A stretch of 64,000 bases of DNA. It comes from Absidia repens (lineage: Eukaryota; Mucoromycota; Mucoromycetes; Mucorales; Cunninghamellaceae). How positions within the stretch are numbered: the stretch's first letter is position 1; each line of letters begins with the position of its first letter. Location of the stretch: assembly GCA_002105175.1 (NCBI GenBank), contig MCGE01000035.1, positions 1 through 64,000 of the forward strand. Direction: 5' to 3'. A model generated the notes under the pieces. That model saw only the letters and a program-made list of their open reading frames with translations. It was not told the DNA's origin and ran no database searches. The position numbers and the translations under genes are program-made. This document shows positions 36,478 through 48,600 of this stretch, in pieces.

Positions 36478-38642
36478 TCAATAAATATTAAAAAAAATAT
36501 CATGATCACTATTTTCGTAATAATCGCATACAGAGCGACCAAATGCCGATAATATAAATCCATTGCCTACTATCCATTTATTTTCTTTAAAACTGCCGAT
36601 CAGGTCAATACTATAATCAGGCGTGTTCAGGTCTTTTTTCGATTCTTCAAAAGTGGATGGCTCTCTGATTTTCTCGGGGAAGTAATTAATGTATACGATG
36701 TCAACAGTGGAGCGGCACGCATCGAGTTGAAGAAGACTACCTATTATTTGTTTAAGCCCATAAAGTGCTGAAGCATTCTGATCCTTGTAGGGTTTACGCT
36801 TCACGTAGTATTCTGCGGGTGACAGGTGAAGATAATGCAGGGGCGGCGCATGAGCAGCATCCTGACGGAGTTGGATGGTGCATTCGTTGGTTAAATCAAA
36901 GTTGCATGGATACCCCAAGGTATCGATAGGAAAGCCAGTGATAAGTGATGTGGCAAACGTCGGTAAACCTTCACATATCTTCATGGATCTCCATTGTCCG
37001 CCTGAAAATAAAAGCAGCAATTTGTCTTTGGTGTCCATGATCTCGTATAGTTTTAATTTGACGGAGGTCATCGTATTGATTTTCCAATCAGCCACTTGGT
37101 CGACTTTGTCTTTATACTTAGATAATGGCAAAACGGCATAAAATCTATCCTCTAACCCACATTTAGCGATTTACATGGATTATTAAATAAACGTGTACTT
37201 TTAATACCCTTCCCTTCAAAAAAAAAAAAAAAAAGAGTAATACCATTTTTGCTAGCTTTTGAGTTCAGTATCATTTCTAAAAATGTTTTCGTGGTGAGCT
37301 GGTCGATGATTAAATCATGGAAACATAGGTGGACAGGAGTATTTGGATTGTGAATGAGCGTTAGATAAGAATAGGTAATGTCTTTGATGGCAGAGGAGAA
37401 TGCAGGGTTGGTAAAATCGAATTTAAAAAATGACGACCTCCACAGCTCGTCTGATGAGAGTGCAATAAACCAATACTTGAGGTTGTTTTTCGTTTTTGCA
37501 ATGTGGTATTCGCTAATCACCCAAACACGAGTGGACCAATCCTTGATGAGGTCACACAAAAATTCCATGGCCTGTCGTATAACTTTCTTTCTTCCCATGA
37601 TAGGATGAATCCAGCACTGGTCAGTTTTGCCAATTTTTTCCATGATGGAAGAACGATCACCAGAAGATTCCAGAAGGCTAACCGCTTCATCGTAATGATT
37701 CAAATTTTCCAAAGGACTATCATCACCTTTCTGAGTTTGACTTTTTCCAGTCTGATCAACACCTTGTCGGAGAGGGTTTGTCAGGGAACCTTGATATGCT
37801 TGGTATAAATGTTCAAGTGTTTCCTCAGGATTATAATAGTGATAGTCGTTTTGAGGTTCTGTAAACCCATCAACAAAGTAACTGGTATATTTTGTCAGTA
37901 ATTGTCTTAATGCAGGATCAGATGGCACATTGATATTATCGAGAAATTTATCGTCCATTTGAATGAGTTGTTCCGTATTTCCTTGAATGAGGTGATAAAT
38001 ATATTTACCATACTTATCATTTGCATCAAATTCATAAAATGCATTACACCAAATTCTATGATTTACTAGAGATACATTCATCAGGTGTTGCTTGTGAAGA
38101 TCAGGGACAGCCAAAATATAGGTGGCTTTTTCGTAAATCTCGGACATTCGATGAATCGTGGCTTTTCGTCGCTCGTAATTGGTTTGATCCACACAAATTG
38201 CATCCACCCACAGATACTGGATAGATTCCATATCGGGTTCAAAGGTCATCATTTTGCAAAGCTTAAAAAGATCATCCAAATCAAATGATGTAATAGTTGC
38301 CAAATAGTCAAGGTGTGTATCAATGACTTGCTCTTGTAGCTCGCCCCATCGATAAGATAGTGCTACAAAGTTTAATTCCTCCGCGTTCAATTCCAATGGC
38401 TTTTCAACACAAATGATTGCCCCATGGTTGGCGGCTATGTCGATGTCGACGAGAACAATTTGAAATGGTTCTTCCAGTTGTGGCTGCAGAGCGCCGTCGC
38501 AAGCTAATTTCATAGGAAAAGTCGAGTCGAGCACAGGTGATTAATTAATTATTCGCTCTTTTTTTTTCCCCTCTCTTGTTTTTTTTTTATGATACAGTAA
38601 AGTACCTTGAATGAGATGTTCCATTGAGTCGTCTTTAGTCAT
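36478..38642 (-). CDS. HET-domain protein on the minus strand (three exons, 656 aa)
   Basis: Model on the minus strand: exons 38642-38606, 37244-38503 and 36478-37151, GT-AG introns of 102 and 92 nt, sum divisible by three. Exon 1 (MTKDDSMEHLIQ) matches the 12-codon exon of the plus-strand genes. The HET domain has FVALSYRWGE, YLWVDAICVDQ and YERRKATIHRMSEIYEKA; downstream is STRVWVISEYHIAKTKNNLKYWF. The C-terminal exon contains LSKYKDKVDQVADW and YYVKRKPYKD and ends FFNIY. An ATG inside intron 1 (MLDST...) gives a longer continuous frame but would abandon the family exon 1. Intron 2 carries an A/T run. It is the only inverted and the most diverged intact HET member apart from A. It lacks the glutamine-rich linker. 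Confidence 0.87.
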
Positions 38643-40250
38643 ATTGATAAAGAAATAATAGAAGAAGATAAAAAGAAGTTTCTAAAAAATAGGAGAAAGT
38701 ATTTCTCAGGTAGATGTGTGACACATGAGGGCTTGGAAAATACCTTAAAGTTACACAAAGGGACGTAACACTAACTTTTTTTTTCCTGTAGTTGAATGAA
38801 TATTGTATTTCGCCCTATGAATACCAGTTCTCAAAGTACTGTACAATACGGCACAGTACATACTAAAGACATCCTTTTCATCGATTCTGAATGGAGTCTC
38901 TGTCACGCTTCTTGGTTAAATTTTGGTACCTGGCTATATTTATGCAACTTTCACCATAATTAGATCTCCGTCATGCTAGTTGTTTTTCATGGCCAGAGAA
39001 CTAGGCGGCAACTTTCCTCAGTACAAAAGATTTCTTCAACTTTACTCACTTACTGGCAGCGTCAGGTTGAAAAGAAAGGCCACGTTTATTGGTTTAAAGG
39101 AAATAGGATATATTTTATTGAAGCATAAACACAAGATTAAGCTGGGATGGTCAATACTTATCTAAAAGGTAGAGGAGACGATTGCTAAAAGAGACCTAAC
39201 GCAGGATGTATAAGGGAGATGTTCAGCTGACGTCTCAACAATAAACTAAAGGGCGAAGTTTGATTTAGAGGTCATAAAACATATTTTTTTTTATTCATAT
39301 ACAGATATATAAACTATGATAACTAGTGCAAAACTAAGCTAATGACCATTTCAAACAAGCCTAATGACAAGTTTAATGGCGGCATCTGATCCTGGATCCA
39401 AAATGACAAGGTTTCCCCATGCATGTTTGTATTGCATTTTCAAAATGCCCCTAATTCGCATACTAACCACTAATCCAAGATGACTTATACCTCATTGAGA
39501 CTCACAAAGAAGATGTAGTAAAGAAAAGAAAAGGGAAAAAAAGGGGAGGGTGAGAAAAAATAAATAAAAATAGAAAATCGTGCGAGACGGCGTTTAAATA
39601 TTCTTGCAGTCTATTTTAATGAATGCCATCCGATATCTATTTTGCAAAAAACAGTCTGCTGGCGCGCCATAAAGATCATGCGTCTGATAATTTACCTCTT
39701 TCTCTTACAATCAAGCCAGTAATCCGAGTCGATCAGGTATCATGTAAGAGAAATACAAAGTCATCATCTAACAAGATGCAATGGTTGGAGAAAAGGTGTG
39801 AGTGGCCGATATATTACGATTGTTTATCTTTATGAGTTGTTACATTGGCTGAATTGTGTCTTTTCCCAACTCTACTTTATTCACCTTCATTTTTGTAACA
39901 ACAATCATAAGTGTGTCAAAAAATCTTTTTTTTTTAAAAAAAAATAACTTTGTGCAAAAATAAATAAATGAATCATTTCAATGTCGACATCTCGCTTCCC
40001 AGCCCTTGAGAAAATAAATAACGGAAATTTCAAAGATAGCAATCACTAAAAAAAATCAGGTACCAAAGTGTTAACAAAATGAATGACAGTGACCTGTCCA
40101 AATATGTTTAAAATTGGGCTTTAATACAGAAAACCTGATATATATCGAGTGTAGTACGCTTAGAATTGGTTCTTTTATTCAACAATATCAAAAAAAAAAA
40201 AAAAAAACCAGCCTTCAACGACCAAATTTTGGTAGAAATTTAATTAGCCC
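38643..40250. other. Intergenic and shared upstream flank of HET gene C
   Basis: No gene. ~39240-39490 is an inverse-orientation copy of the GGGCATTTTGAAAATGC dispersed repeat. From ~39590 the sequence is collinear with 23390-23960, 50110-50430 and 58740-59450, the long upstream flank of the HET genes. Confidence 0.55.
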
Positions 40251-40530
40251 TGAAATTTTTGATGAGAAGACGTTATAAGAATAAATGATATAACAGATAC
40301 GGTTTTTATTGAATAAAATGAGTGAGAGTTTTTATAATAAAATGGAGAAAAGGAAGGTTTTGCCATTTGGTGCTGTGGCTGCGATCGGAGAACGGTAATT
40401 TGAGGCTATGGCTGTAATTTGGGAAGTTTGTTCTCTGTAGATATGAGTGTATATGTCTAAGTAGTGAATACTTGAGGCTGAGTGTTATACTGTACCTGTT
40501 TAGGAATGTCAAGTGACAAATACGACAAGC
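40251..40530 (+). repeat. Dispersed repeat R2, upstream of HET gene C
   Basis: Direct counterpart of 50440-50740 and inverse of 31590-31890. It ends at CAAGTGACAAATACGACAAG, immediately before the conserved promoter block. Confidence 0.7.
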
Positions 40531-40534
40531 CCAA

Positions 40535-40582
40535 ACTTTAAATACGGTATTACAGCTCCTCAAAACGCCACACATGTATCAG
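40535..40582 (+). promoter_or_regulatory. Conserved HET-family upstream motif (gene C)
   Basis: CTTTAAATACGGTATTACAG then CTCCTCAAAACGCCACACAT, ~70-115 bases before the ATG. Shared with genes B, D and E; TTTAAATA is TATA-like. Confidence 0.5.
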
Positions 40583-40652
40583 AAAAATACAATTCCTTAT
40601 TCCTCCTTATTAACAGCTTTTTCTATTCTCTTTGTCCTCTTTCTTTATCAAT

Positions 40653-42667
40653 ATGACTAAGGATGAGCAAGTGGAGCATCTCTTCCAAAGTATGTGATGG
40701 GCTCCTAGAAAAAGTAAAAGAGCGACAACAACAACAACGAATAACTCTTTTTTTTTTTTTTTTTTTTTTTTTTTGTAGAATTAACCTGTGACGACACTCA
40801 GCAACAGCGACAGCAACAGAAACCATTTCATGTTGTACTTGTTGATATTGAAAAGGCCGCCAAAGATAAAATCATCCGCTGTGTTGAAAAACCATTGGAT
40901 TCAGAAGAATTAAACTTTGTTGCATTATCGTACCGTTGGGGCGAATTACAAGAAATATCGGTTGATACGAAATGTGGCTATATCGCATCTATCACATCAT
41001 TTGATTTGAACGATTTTTATAGACTTTGCGAAATGATGATGAAGGAACCTGATTTGAAATCCATCAAGTATGTGTGGGTGGATGCGATTTGTGTGGATCA
41101 AACCAGCTATGAGCGTCGTAAAGCCACCATTCATCAGATGAGCAACATTTACGAACGAGCCACCTATATTTTGGCCGTCCCTGATCTTCACAAACAACAT
41201 TTAACGGACGTATCGGAAACAAATGATAATATCATGCGCAATCTTTATGAATATAGTATCTATCTTTATTATCTCATTCATGCAAATGCTGATAAGGGCG
41301 TTGAGGATAAGATCGTTGAACTGGACAATGCATTTCTCGACGACATCGACGTGCCAAATGATCCGGAGTTAAGACGGTTGGTGACAAAATATAACCATTG
41401 TTTTATGGATTTCCGCCCACATACCCTGGACCACCCTCACGACCTTGATGCTGAAATAATAGTTGAAGAATTACACAACATCAGCCAAATGGGTTCTACG
41501 GAGAAAAATCAAACACAGACAGAACCCTACACCGATTTTGATGATCTGTTTCACCGCCAAATAAATAAACTTGCAAAGGATTGGAAATCTCGCTTTAAGG
41601 AAAATAGACATGGTCGCCCGGCATTACCATGGAAGTACTATGTCGTTAGAAAAAACAAGCTTATTGTACAATCCATGGGATTTTTGCGTAGTCTCGTAAC
41701 GGATTGGTCGTCTCGTGTTTGGGTGATCAGCGAATACCATATTGCAAAAAAGAAAAACAACCTAAAGTATTGGTTCATGGGAATCTCATCAGAGGCATTG
41801 GAGGGCTTGCCATTTTTTAAATTTGATTTTGCGGCCTGTGTTGGATACGAACGTCCCAGAAGACGATTTATCCTCCGTTGTATGCACCATGTCCTGCGCG
41901 AACATCTCAATGAAAAAACCTTTTTGGAAAAGATCCTGGGATCCAAAGCGAGTAAAAACGGTAAGTTGACTTTTTTTTTTTTTTGTCTTGAAAATTGACA
42001 ATAAAAGTTTATATTTTTATATTAATATCTACGCGTAGAGGATCGCTTTTACGCCATTTTGCCCCACTCAAAGTATAAGGACAAAATCAATCAAGTGGCA
42101 CATTGGAATATTACTACTTTGCTTTCGGTCAAATTGAAACTATTCGAGATCATGGATACCAAAGATAAGTTGACCCTTCTATTTTCGAACGGAGAACGAG
42201 ATAACTACGCAAGTAATTCATTACCAACATTTGCAGCACCGAAAATAAAATGTTTGTTTGATTTATCTGACGAGTTGTCCCATCGCTCCGTCAATTTTGA
42301 CTTGAACAACAAATCCACCATCTCAATTCATCACCGTGCTCATGAATCGCAACTGGATTATTATCTTCAGCTGACACCCAAGAAATATTCGGTATCATCT
42401 AAACCTCATTATAAAGATACTCTTGGCTATACACTTTTACAACAAGAAATACTTTGTAGTCATTTTCAACTTGATGAGCACAGCTTGGAGATTGACATTG
42501 TACGGATCGATTTGAATGAATCTAGTGGTAATTGTTATAGCATATACCTGACCGGAAGTTTTTTAGAAAACATATGGATGCTCCCCCTTTCCGATACATC
42601 TATCTTGGACTGTACATGGAACGACTATCATAATGATGATACTGTTACCGTTTTCAATATCTATTGA
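40653..42667 (+). CDS. HET-domain protein C (three exons, 615 aa)
   Basis: Model: exons 40653-40689, 40779-41960 and 42039-42667, sum divisible by three. The N-terminus MTKDEQVEHLFQ leads into a glutamine-rich linker (residues ~19-26). The HET domain shows FVALSYRWGE (59-68), WVDAICVDQ (112-120) and YERRKATIHQMSNIYERA. Then come DWSSRVWVISEYHIAKKKNN and the C-terminal domain of exon 3 (SKYKDKINQVAHW, YYLQLTPKKY), ending TVFNIY. Intron 1 contains 27 T directly before TAG. Intron 2 starts with a canonical GTAAGT. In Dikarya, HET proteins act in self/non-self recognition and cell death; function here is inferred from the domain. This is the cleanest intact copy and a good reference for the family. 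Confidence 0.9.
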
Positions 42668-43313
42668 AATACGTTGCCTAATGAGGATGCCAACAAAAAA
42701 TAACTAAATAAAACACTAGTTTTCTTCTTTGAAATGTAATAGTTTGTAATGAAGAAGTCAATCATGTAGGTGATATAACAGATATGGTTTTTGTTGAATA
42801 AAATGATATTGGGTTTTTATAGTAAAACGTAGGGGAAGCGGATGTTGGAATAATACATTTCTGTGATGATAGATGATAATGGATTATTGGTAGAGTTCGA
42901 GAGATGAGGGAATAAAATAGTGTATTATAGAATAGAAAGATGATTAATCTCTGATATTAATTGTGGACCAAATGAAACAAAGCCAGTGTCAGAATATGTT
43001 AGTGAGTGACGAGGTATAATTGTTGCGTTATGATGGATAACCGCGTAATTGTGGATGATGACAAGTGACAAACAAAACATAAAATTCTTGCTGAGTTGAG
43101 TCTTGAAATGGTATATATAATACAGTACATGTATTGATAAATAGTCTGTTTACATTTATCCAAACTACATATAAAAAGAAAACGCATCGTAAGACAACAT
43201 TAGCTATTATACCTTTTGCACTCGCTCGTAACTTTCAGCTTCCAACGGAGCTCGGACAGCCCAAAGGGTAGACGCCACGCCACTACTCGCCAGCGAGCGA
43301 AATAACAACGGCA

Positions 43314-43344
<31 letters not shown>
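42668..43344. other. HET C downstream flank with diverged R2 copy
   Basis: 42765-43080 resembles R2 (GATATAACAGATATGGTTTT ... GACAAGTGACAAA) but is strongly diverged. 43200-43320 matches 26310-26410 downstream of HET B. A run at 43314-43344. No gene. Confidence 0.5.
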
Positions 43345-43347
<3 letters not shown>

Positions 43348-43970
43348 TAGTATAAACAATGTCGGGGGGAGGACTCTGACTGAACAAATGGTGATGATGG
43401 ATAGAACACAAATGTCAAGCGTGGATGCATTTGATGAAGAAAAAGAAGAAGGACACTACCGCGAAATGCCTTGGCCCTCGCGCTTGCAAGGTACGCCACC
43501 TTGCATTATTGACGAATGTTACTTTTATTTGATTTGATCAAAACGCATTCCTCACCCTTCAGTCTATTTATTTCGACAGTGCGGCCTCGGACCGATGGAA
43601 GTCGCATTTGCAAGGGCCATGTCTATCCGTCATCTTCGCCAATTTTTTTTTATTAGACAGGGCGCGCACAGGGGGTCGCCTTCTCTAACGGCGTACGTTG
43701 ATTGATTCCAGAAATGCCAAGGGCTGGTGCTTGCCCCCGTTTTTTTTTTTTTTTTTTTTTTTTGCTATGTGCTCCATTGGTGGCGATTGACGTCTTGGAA
43801 ACTCATGCCCTGGTAACGGAGATGGTGTCTGATGGAATGAAGATGACATTTACCAAAATTACGCAGTGCTCATGGTACTGGAAATGTAAAATTGATTAGC
43901 GAATTAAAATCAGTATTATTACTGGGATGCTGTAATTTAGTATAGTTTAAAATAGTACGATATATATATA
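43345..43970 (+). pseudogene. F-box/LRR pseudogene tail, duplicate of 27280-27960
   Basis: It contains the 3' half of the relic at 26530-27960 with extra indels. The site that carries 38 A at 27710 reads ATTCCAGAAATGCC here, close to the functional paralogues, so the A run arose after duplication. The T run (~43740-43763) is shared by both copies. Confidence 0.75.
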
Positions 43971-44009
43971 TATATATATAAACAGGTATTTTTCCATAAT
44001 CAAAGAGTT

Positions 44010-44195
44010 TTTTTTTCTTTTTTTGGAAATTGATCAGAGTGAGGCGGGTTGGCTGGGTAGTTTTTCTTTTGGAAATGGCGCCATGTCACCAAAGATGACA
44101 ATGCATGAATGGCCCCTGATTTCGGAGGGACTCTTTGCATGAATTTCGTTTCAAATACCGTGTGCCAAATTGGGTATACCCTATGCATGAAATAC
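44010..44195. repeat. Dispersed repeat R1, copy 5
   Basis: Same layout as copy 4: CATAATCAAAGAG, T-rich run, TTGATCAGAGTGAGG, then the core ending at ACCCTATGCATGAAATACGACG. Confidence 0.8.
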
Positions 44196-44563
44196 GACGT
44201 TAGACAAAAATGCTTATTTCCATTATTTTTATTTTGTACAACTATGCATTGATGAACTTTAATATGATTTGGGAGACAGATAAAAAAGTCCGCTCAGATG
44301 TCTGTCGATCAGGGGTCACTCAAAAAAGGTTTTCTGTCAAAGAAGTTGAATAGGCCTTGTGACCAAATAGGTATTGTTTGGGTTTCACAAGCATTAAAAA
44401 CAATAAATAAGGAGGAGGTGTAGTGGATGTCATCATCAAACCTCCTATAAAAAACAATAATTAGTAAGCTCTTTATATACCTCATTAGGTCAATGATCTT
44501 TACAGGAATAGATTTTGTATTCCAAGTCTTCCAATTTTTAGACAAGTAGTAGCCCTAAGCCCT

Positions 44564-44601
<38 letters not shown>

Positions 44602-44869
44602 GAAATAGTAATGGATGCAAAAAATAAAAAATTATGCTATCGCAGAATAACCAGATTGCCCAAATTGGTTACATAAAAGTGAGAGAAGAAGTGGCAAAAA
44701 TGAACAGAATATCGTAAAAAATAAAATAGGAAAGAGAAAGAAGATCGCAGTGGAGATACATATCGGTCAAGGTCTGATTGGAGCGACGGTTCCTTAAAAG
44801 TTAGTTTGTATATAAACCCTTCCATTTATCCACCACAACAACAAATTTTCATAAACAGAAAAATATAGC

Positions 44870-45255
44870 TAGAAAACTCGTCACCTTATTGATTTTTCTT
44901 CTCGCTAACGGTCAGTTGGCCTTGGCAAAACATCGTTGTGGCAAAAAAAAAAAAAAAAAAAAAAAAACGCATGGGTCGCTTTTACAATAAGCTCGAATGA
45001 TGATAGACCAACCTCTGGTGACATGAACATTACCACTGACAAGGAATCTAACACTTTCCCAACCACTACTGATTTGAGAGCTCTTAGTGATTGTGCTTTC
45101 CCTAACTATGGCTGCACTGGCACATGGAATAGTGGTCGATGGAACTACTGTTGTAACAAGGCTGATGATCGTACCGTTGGCATTGCATGGCTCTGGCAAT
45201 GTGGAATTTAGCTGCTCCGATGGACCATATACTGGTTACCACTTCAAATGGTGAA
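44870..45255 (+). pseudogene. Small secreted cysteine-rich protein, pseudogene copy 2
   Basis: Duplicate of 28846-29205. The signal-peptide region is retained with the same ATA in place of ATG. An A run of 25 (44943-44967) sits where copy 1 has six A, leaving the mature part out of frame. The later frame is better kept than in copy 1 (SDCAFPNYGCTGTWNSGRW, YCCNKADDRTVGIAWLWQCG) before a stop at ~45209. Function unknown; secretion inferred from the leader. Confidence 0.6.
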
Positions 45256-45679
45256 AATAATCACACCTAGTATATGTATATGTATACAAATATACGATAT
45301 ATGGTATAAATTAGTTTATAATAAAAAAGGCCTTTTTTGAATTCCCTTATGTGATATATGCTTTCTATTTGTTTCGAGAGGGAGGGGGGGCTAAATTTCA
45401 TACCCAGTAAAACTGGATTTATTTTTATTTTACCAGGTACTAACCTAAATCATAAGGTGGGGGGGGCCTATTATATAAATGAATGGCGTCTTGACATCGG
45501 GACCAAAATAAGAACAGTAATAATTATATACACTACATCTAACCACCAATAAATCATCAACGTACCTCTTGTTATTTTATCCGGTAAGAAAAAAAAAAAA
45601 AAAAGGAAGGAATGAAGAGGGCAAGGTTCTCATATGATAGATAACAAATGAAAACATCCTTATCACAAGAAAAAGTAAT

Positions 45680-48600
45680 ATACTTTATTTCTCGTTAAAT
45701 TATCAACCTCTTATGCATTTGTTTTGATGATAAACAACCAATGCCGCCATCATTGTTGAAGCCTACGCCATGGAAAAACCAACAAAGGGAAGGGATGGTA
45801 ATGGGATTGCGGACACGTGCCAATTTTAGTTTAGTTGTATTTGTTAAAATTCGTGACTAAATGTAGATGTGTTTTGTTTTTTTTATACCAATCGATTTAT
45901 ATGATATCAGCTCTCACTGAATTTTACACTATCATTTTTGAAATTTGGGGAAATGCCAAGTGGGGAGTGTCCCGAAACCATTGACTCCAGGAATACATAT
46001 TATATGTTTTTTACATATGTTATCATAATGAACTTGGATAAGTGTTAAAATGTGAACCAAGGGCATTTTGAAAAAAAAAAGAAATACAAACACTCATGGG
46101 GAAAACCCTTTCGTTTGGTTTCGTGATGATATGGCTGGGATTTCTCACTAGAATAAACTTAGATGAACATTATCAAACTGTCATTAGAACGAAGGTTTTT
46201 AATCTAGTTGTCATAGTATATATATATCTCCTGTATTGTGCATTTAAAAAAATGATATGTTTTGCACTATTGAACCATTACTATAGTGTCCTCATTATGA
46301 CATTACTGATAATACAATAATAACAACAACTACAATCCCATGTGCAAATTCGTTTTTTTTTCAATTCGTTTCTGCATATTTAAAGAGCCAAAAAAAAAAA
46401 AAAAACGAGCAAGGTGTTCCATGGTAACAAAGGGTACAATGACTCTTTTTGTTGATTCTTTTTCTTTTCAATGTATATATCCTGCTGGACAACAGAAGTT
46501 TTTTTTTTTTTTGCGTAACAATGAGAGAATTTTCATCCTATGATCACCAATGGTGGCTTCAAGCAAGAATCATCTCCGTTCGAGCCCTTTTTGGGAGTAT
46601 GGAGTTTAAAAACAATTCATGCAAGTAGCTTCTTTTTTTCAGGAACCTTTTTATCATCTTGGCATTTGAATATCATTTTTTCAAGAAAATAACAGAAAAA
46701 AAAAAGGCTGGCACGTTAACCTCACTTTAACCGTTAAAAATGTATCTGTGATAATTATTATTTATAGTCATGAGCAAGAGTAGGGGGAAGGCGATTCATG
46801 ATTTCGAGTTTTTGTTTTTGTTTATTTATGTCCCAAAGGATACATGAACCTCCATCAATACAACTCCTTTTTTGTGTATACCAATAAAAGTACAGTCCTC
46901 TCTTTTTTTGTTTTGTGTTCAAAAAAGACAAGAAAGGGTATTTCTTTTTTTGTGTATAGTAAAAAAAGACATGGCGTGTTCTGTTTTACAAATAAAAAGA
47001 TCATTCTATTTTTGTGGTCTGGACGCCATAAGAGCTGGGCTCAATGACATTTCGAACGCCGCTCACGATTTATTTATTTTTTTAACGGGAGCGCCCTTTC
47101 TCACTCTCTCTTCTTTTTCTTTTTTTTTATGAAAAAATTATTGTATTTTCACTATTTTGACTTCCTTGAACTTATGGTGGACTTAGCTTAGTGTCAGGAT
47201 TAGTTTAGAAGGGTTTTAAAAACAGGGATGACAACATGCATGGGGAAACCCTTTCATTTTGGATCCAGGATCTGGAGGCATCTATAGTTGGCTTTTGAAA
47301 GTCATCATTAGCTTAGTTTTTCTATAGTTTGAATCTATATCTCAATAAAACGTTGTCTCTTTTTGCTTTTTCTTTGGTAAACGATGTCTCATTAGCCCCT
47401 CTCTCTTGTCTTGGACAAGAGATCCCTTTTTACCATCGCCTTTTCCTTTTAGATTAGTGTTCACTGCTGTTGGCTTCAATAAAAGATATTGATTTATACA
47501 CACTATTTTCATGCCTCGTCTTATACAGTATATTAGATCGTCTCTTTTTTTTTTTTTGGTAAAAATATGGGTACCTGATTTATCATTGAACGTTAAGGTC
47601 AAATGAATTTCTGCTCTTTTATTTCGTGATGGTAGATATACTCAGATGTCGATCGTGAGAATGGTTTATTTATTTATTTATTTTCGGGATTACTCCACGT
47701 AGAACAATTTCCAGCTGCACATAAAACTATTTAATTCCTAAATCGGCGTTCCGAATTTACGCATGGATGTTATTTATTTATTTTAGAAAAAAAGAGAGAG
47801 TATCTGCTAGTGAATCAAACGGAATCCAGCGATGTGATGGGGAGCTGTTGCAAGGCTGTCTTCTATTTTGGTGACCTTCCTGTGTAACATCATTTCAAGC
47901 ACAGACTGTTTGGGTTTGGTAAGGCGTCAATGCATACTGACTTTAAAGTGTATGTTTAAATCAATAATCTTCATCATATACGAACATCCACAAAATCCAG
48001 GCTATGACGCATACTACAAGTACATATTAAGTAAGCTTTCTGGTTACATCATCAGCTCATGCTTTATGGATTATTTAACACACCAACTTTTCTTTATTGA
48101 GATCCCCCTGAAATATGCTTCTCGTTCTCCAATAGGAGGGATCATTTCCTGCGGTATAATTATGAGTTATGGCTAATGTGATTTGTGTATTTTAAGGTGT
48201 CGGCTACGTTATATGTGATATGATTTATGGCTTAAACGATGCACCTTTTTTTTTTTAAAAAAAAAAAAGAAAGAAGTTTTTAGCGGACCTTTAATGCTAA
48301 AGTAAAGGGGCAGTTGAAACAAACGCTCTCCGTTTTCTGTTACTCTCTCAGGCTTATTATCCATTTTGGAATACAATCACTAGGAGAGAACATGCTTAGA
48401 ACAAGAAAGTCAACAAAAAAATCCCAACGCTACGATCACTCAGATCAACCATCATCATCTTCCAAATCCCAAAACAAGAAATGGGTAATGACTAGTACAG
48501 ATCCATCTCTAATAACGAGACTAGAAGGAAGGTGCCTGATATGCTTTAATCTGATACAACTATTATTATTTTTCTCATTATTATTATCAGCCACATAGAA

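Noticed and set aside
38504..38534. Alternative HET start inside intron 1 on the minus strand (MLDST...)
   Set aside because: Exon 1 at 38606-38642 matches all five paralogues, and the acceptor at 38504 restores the family phase.
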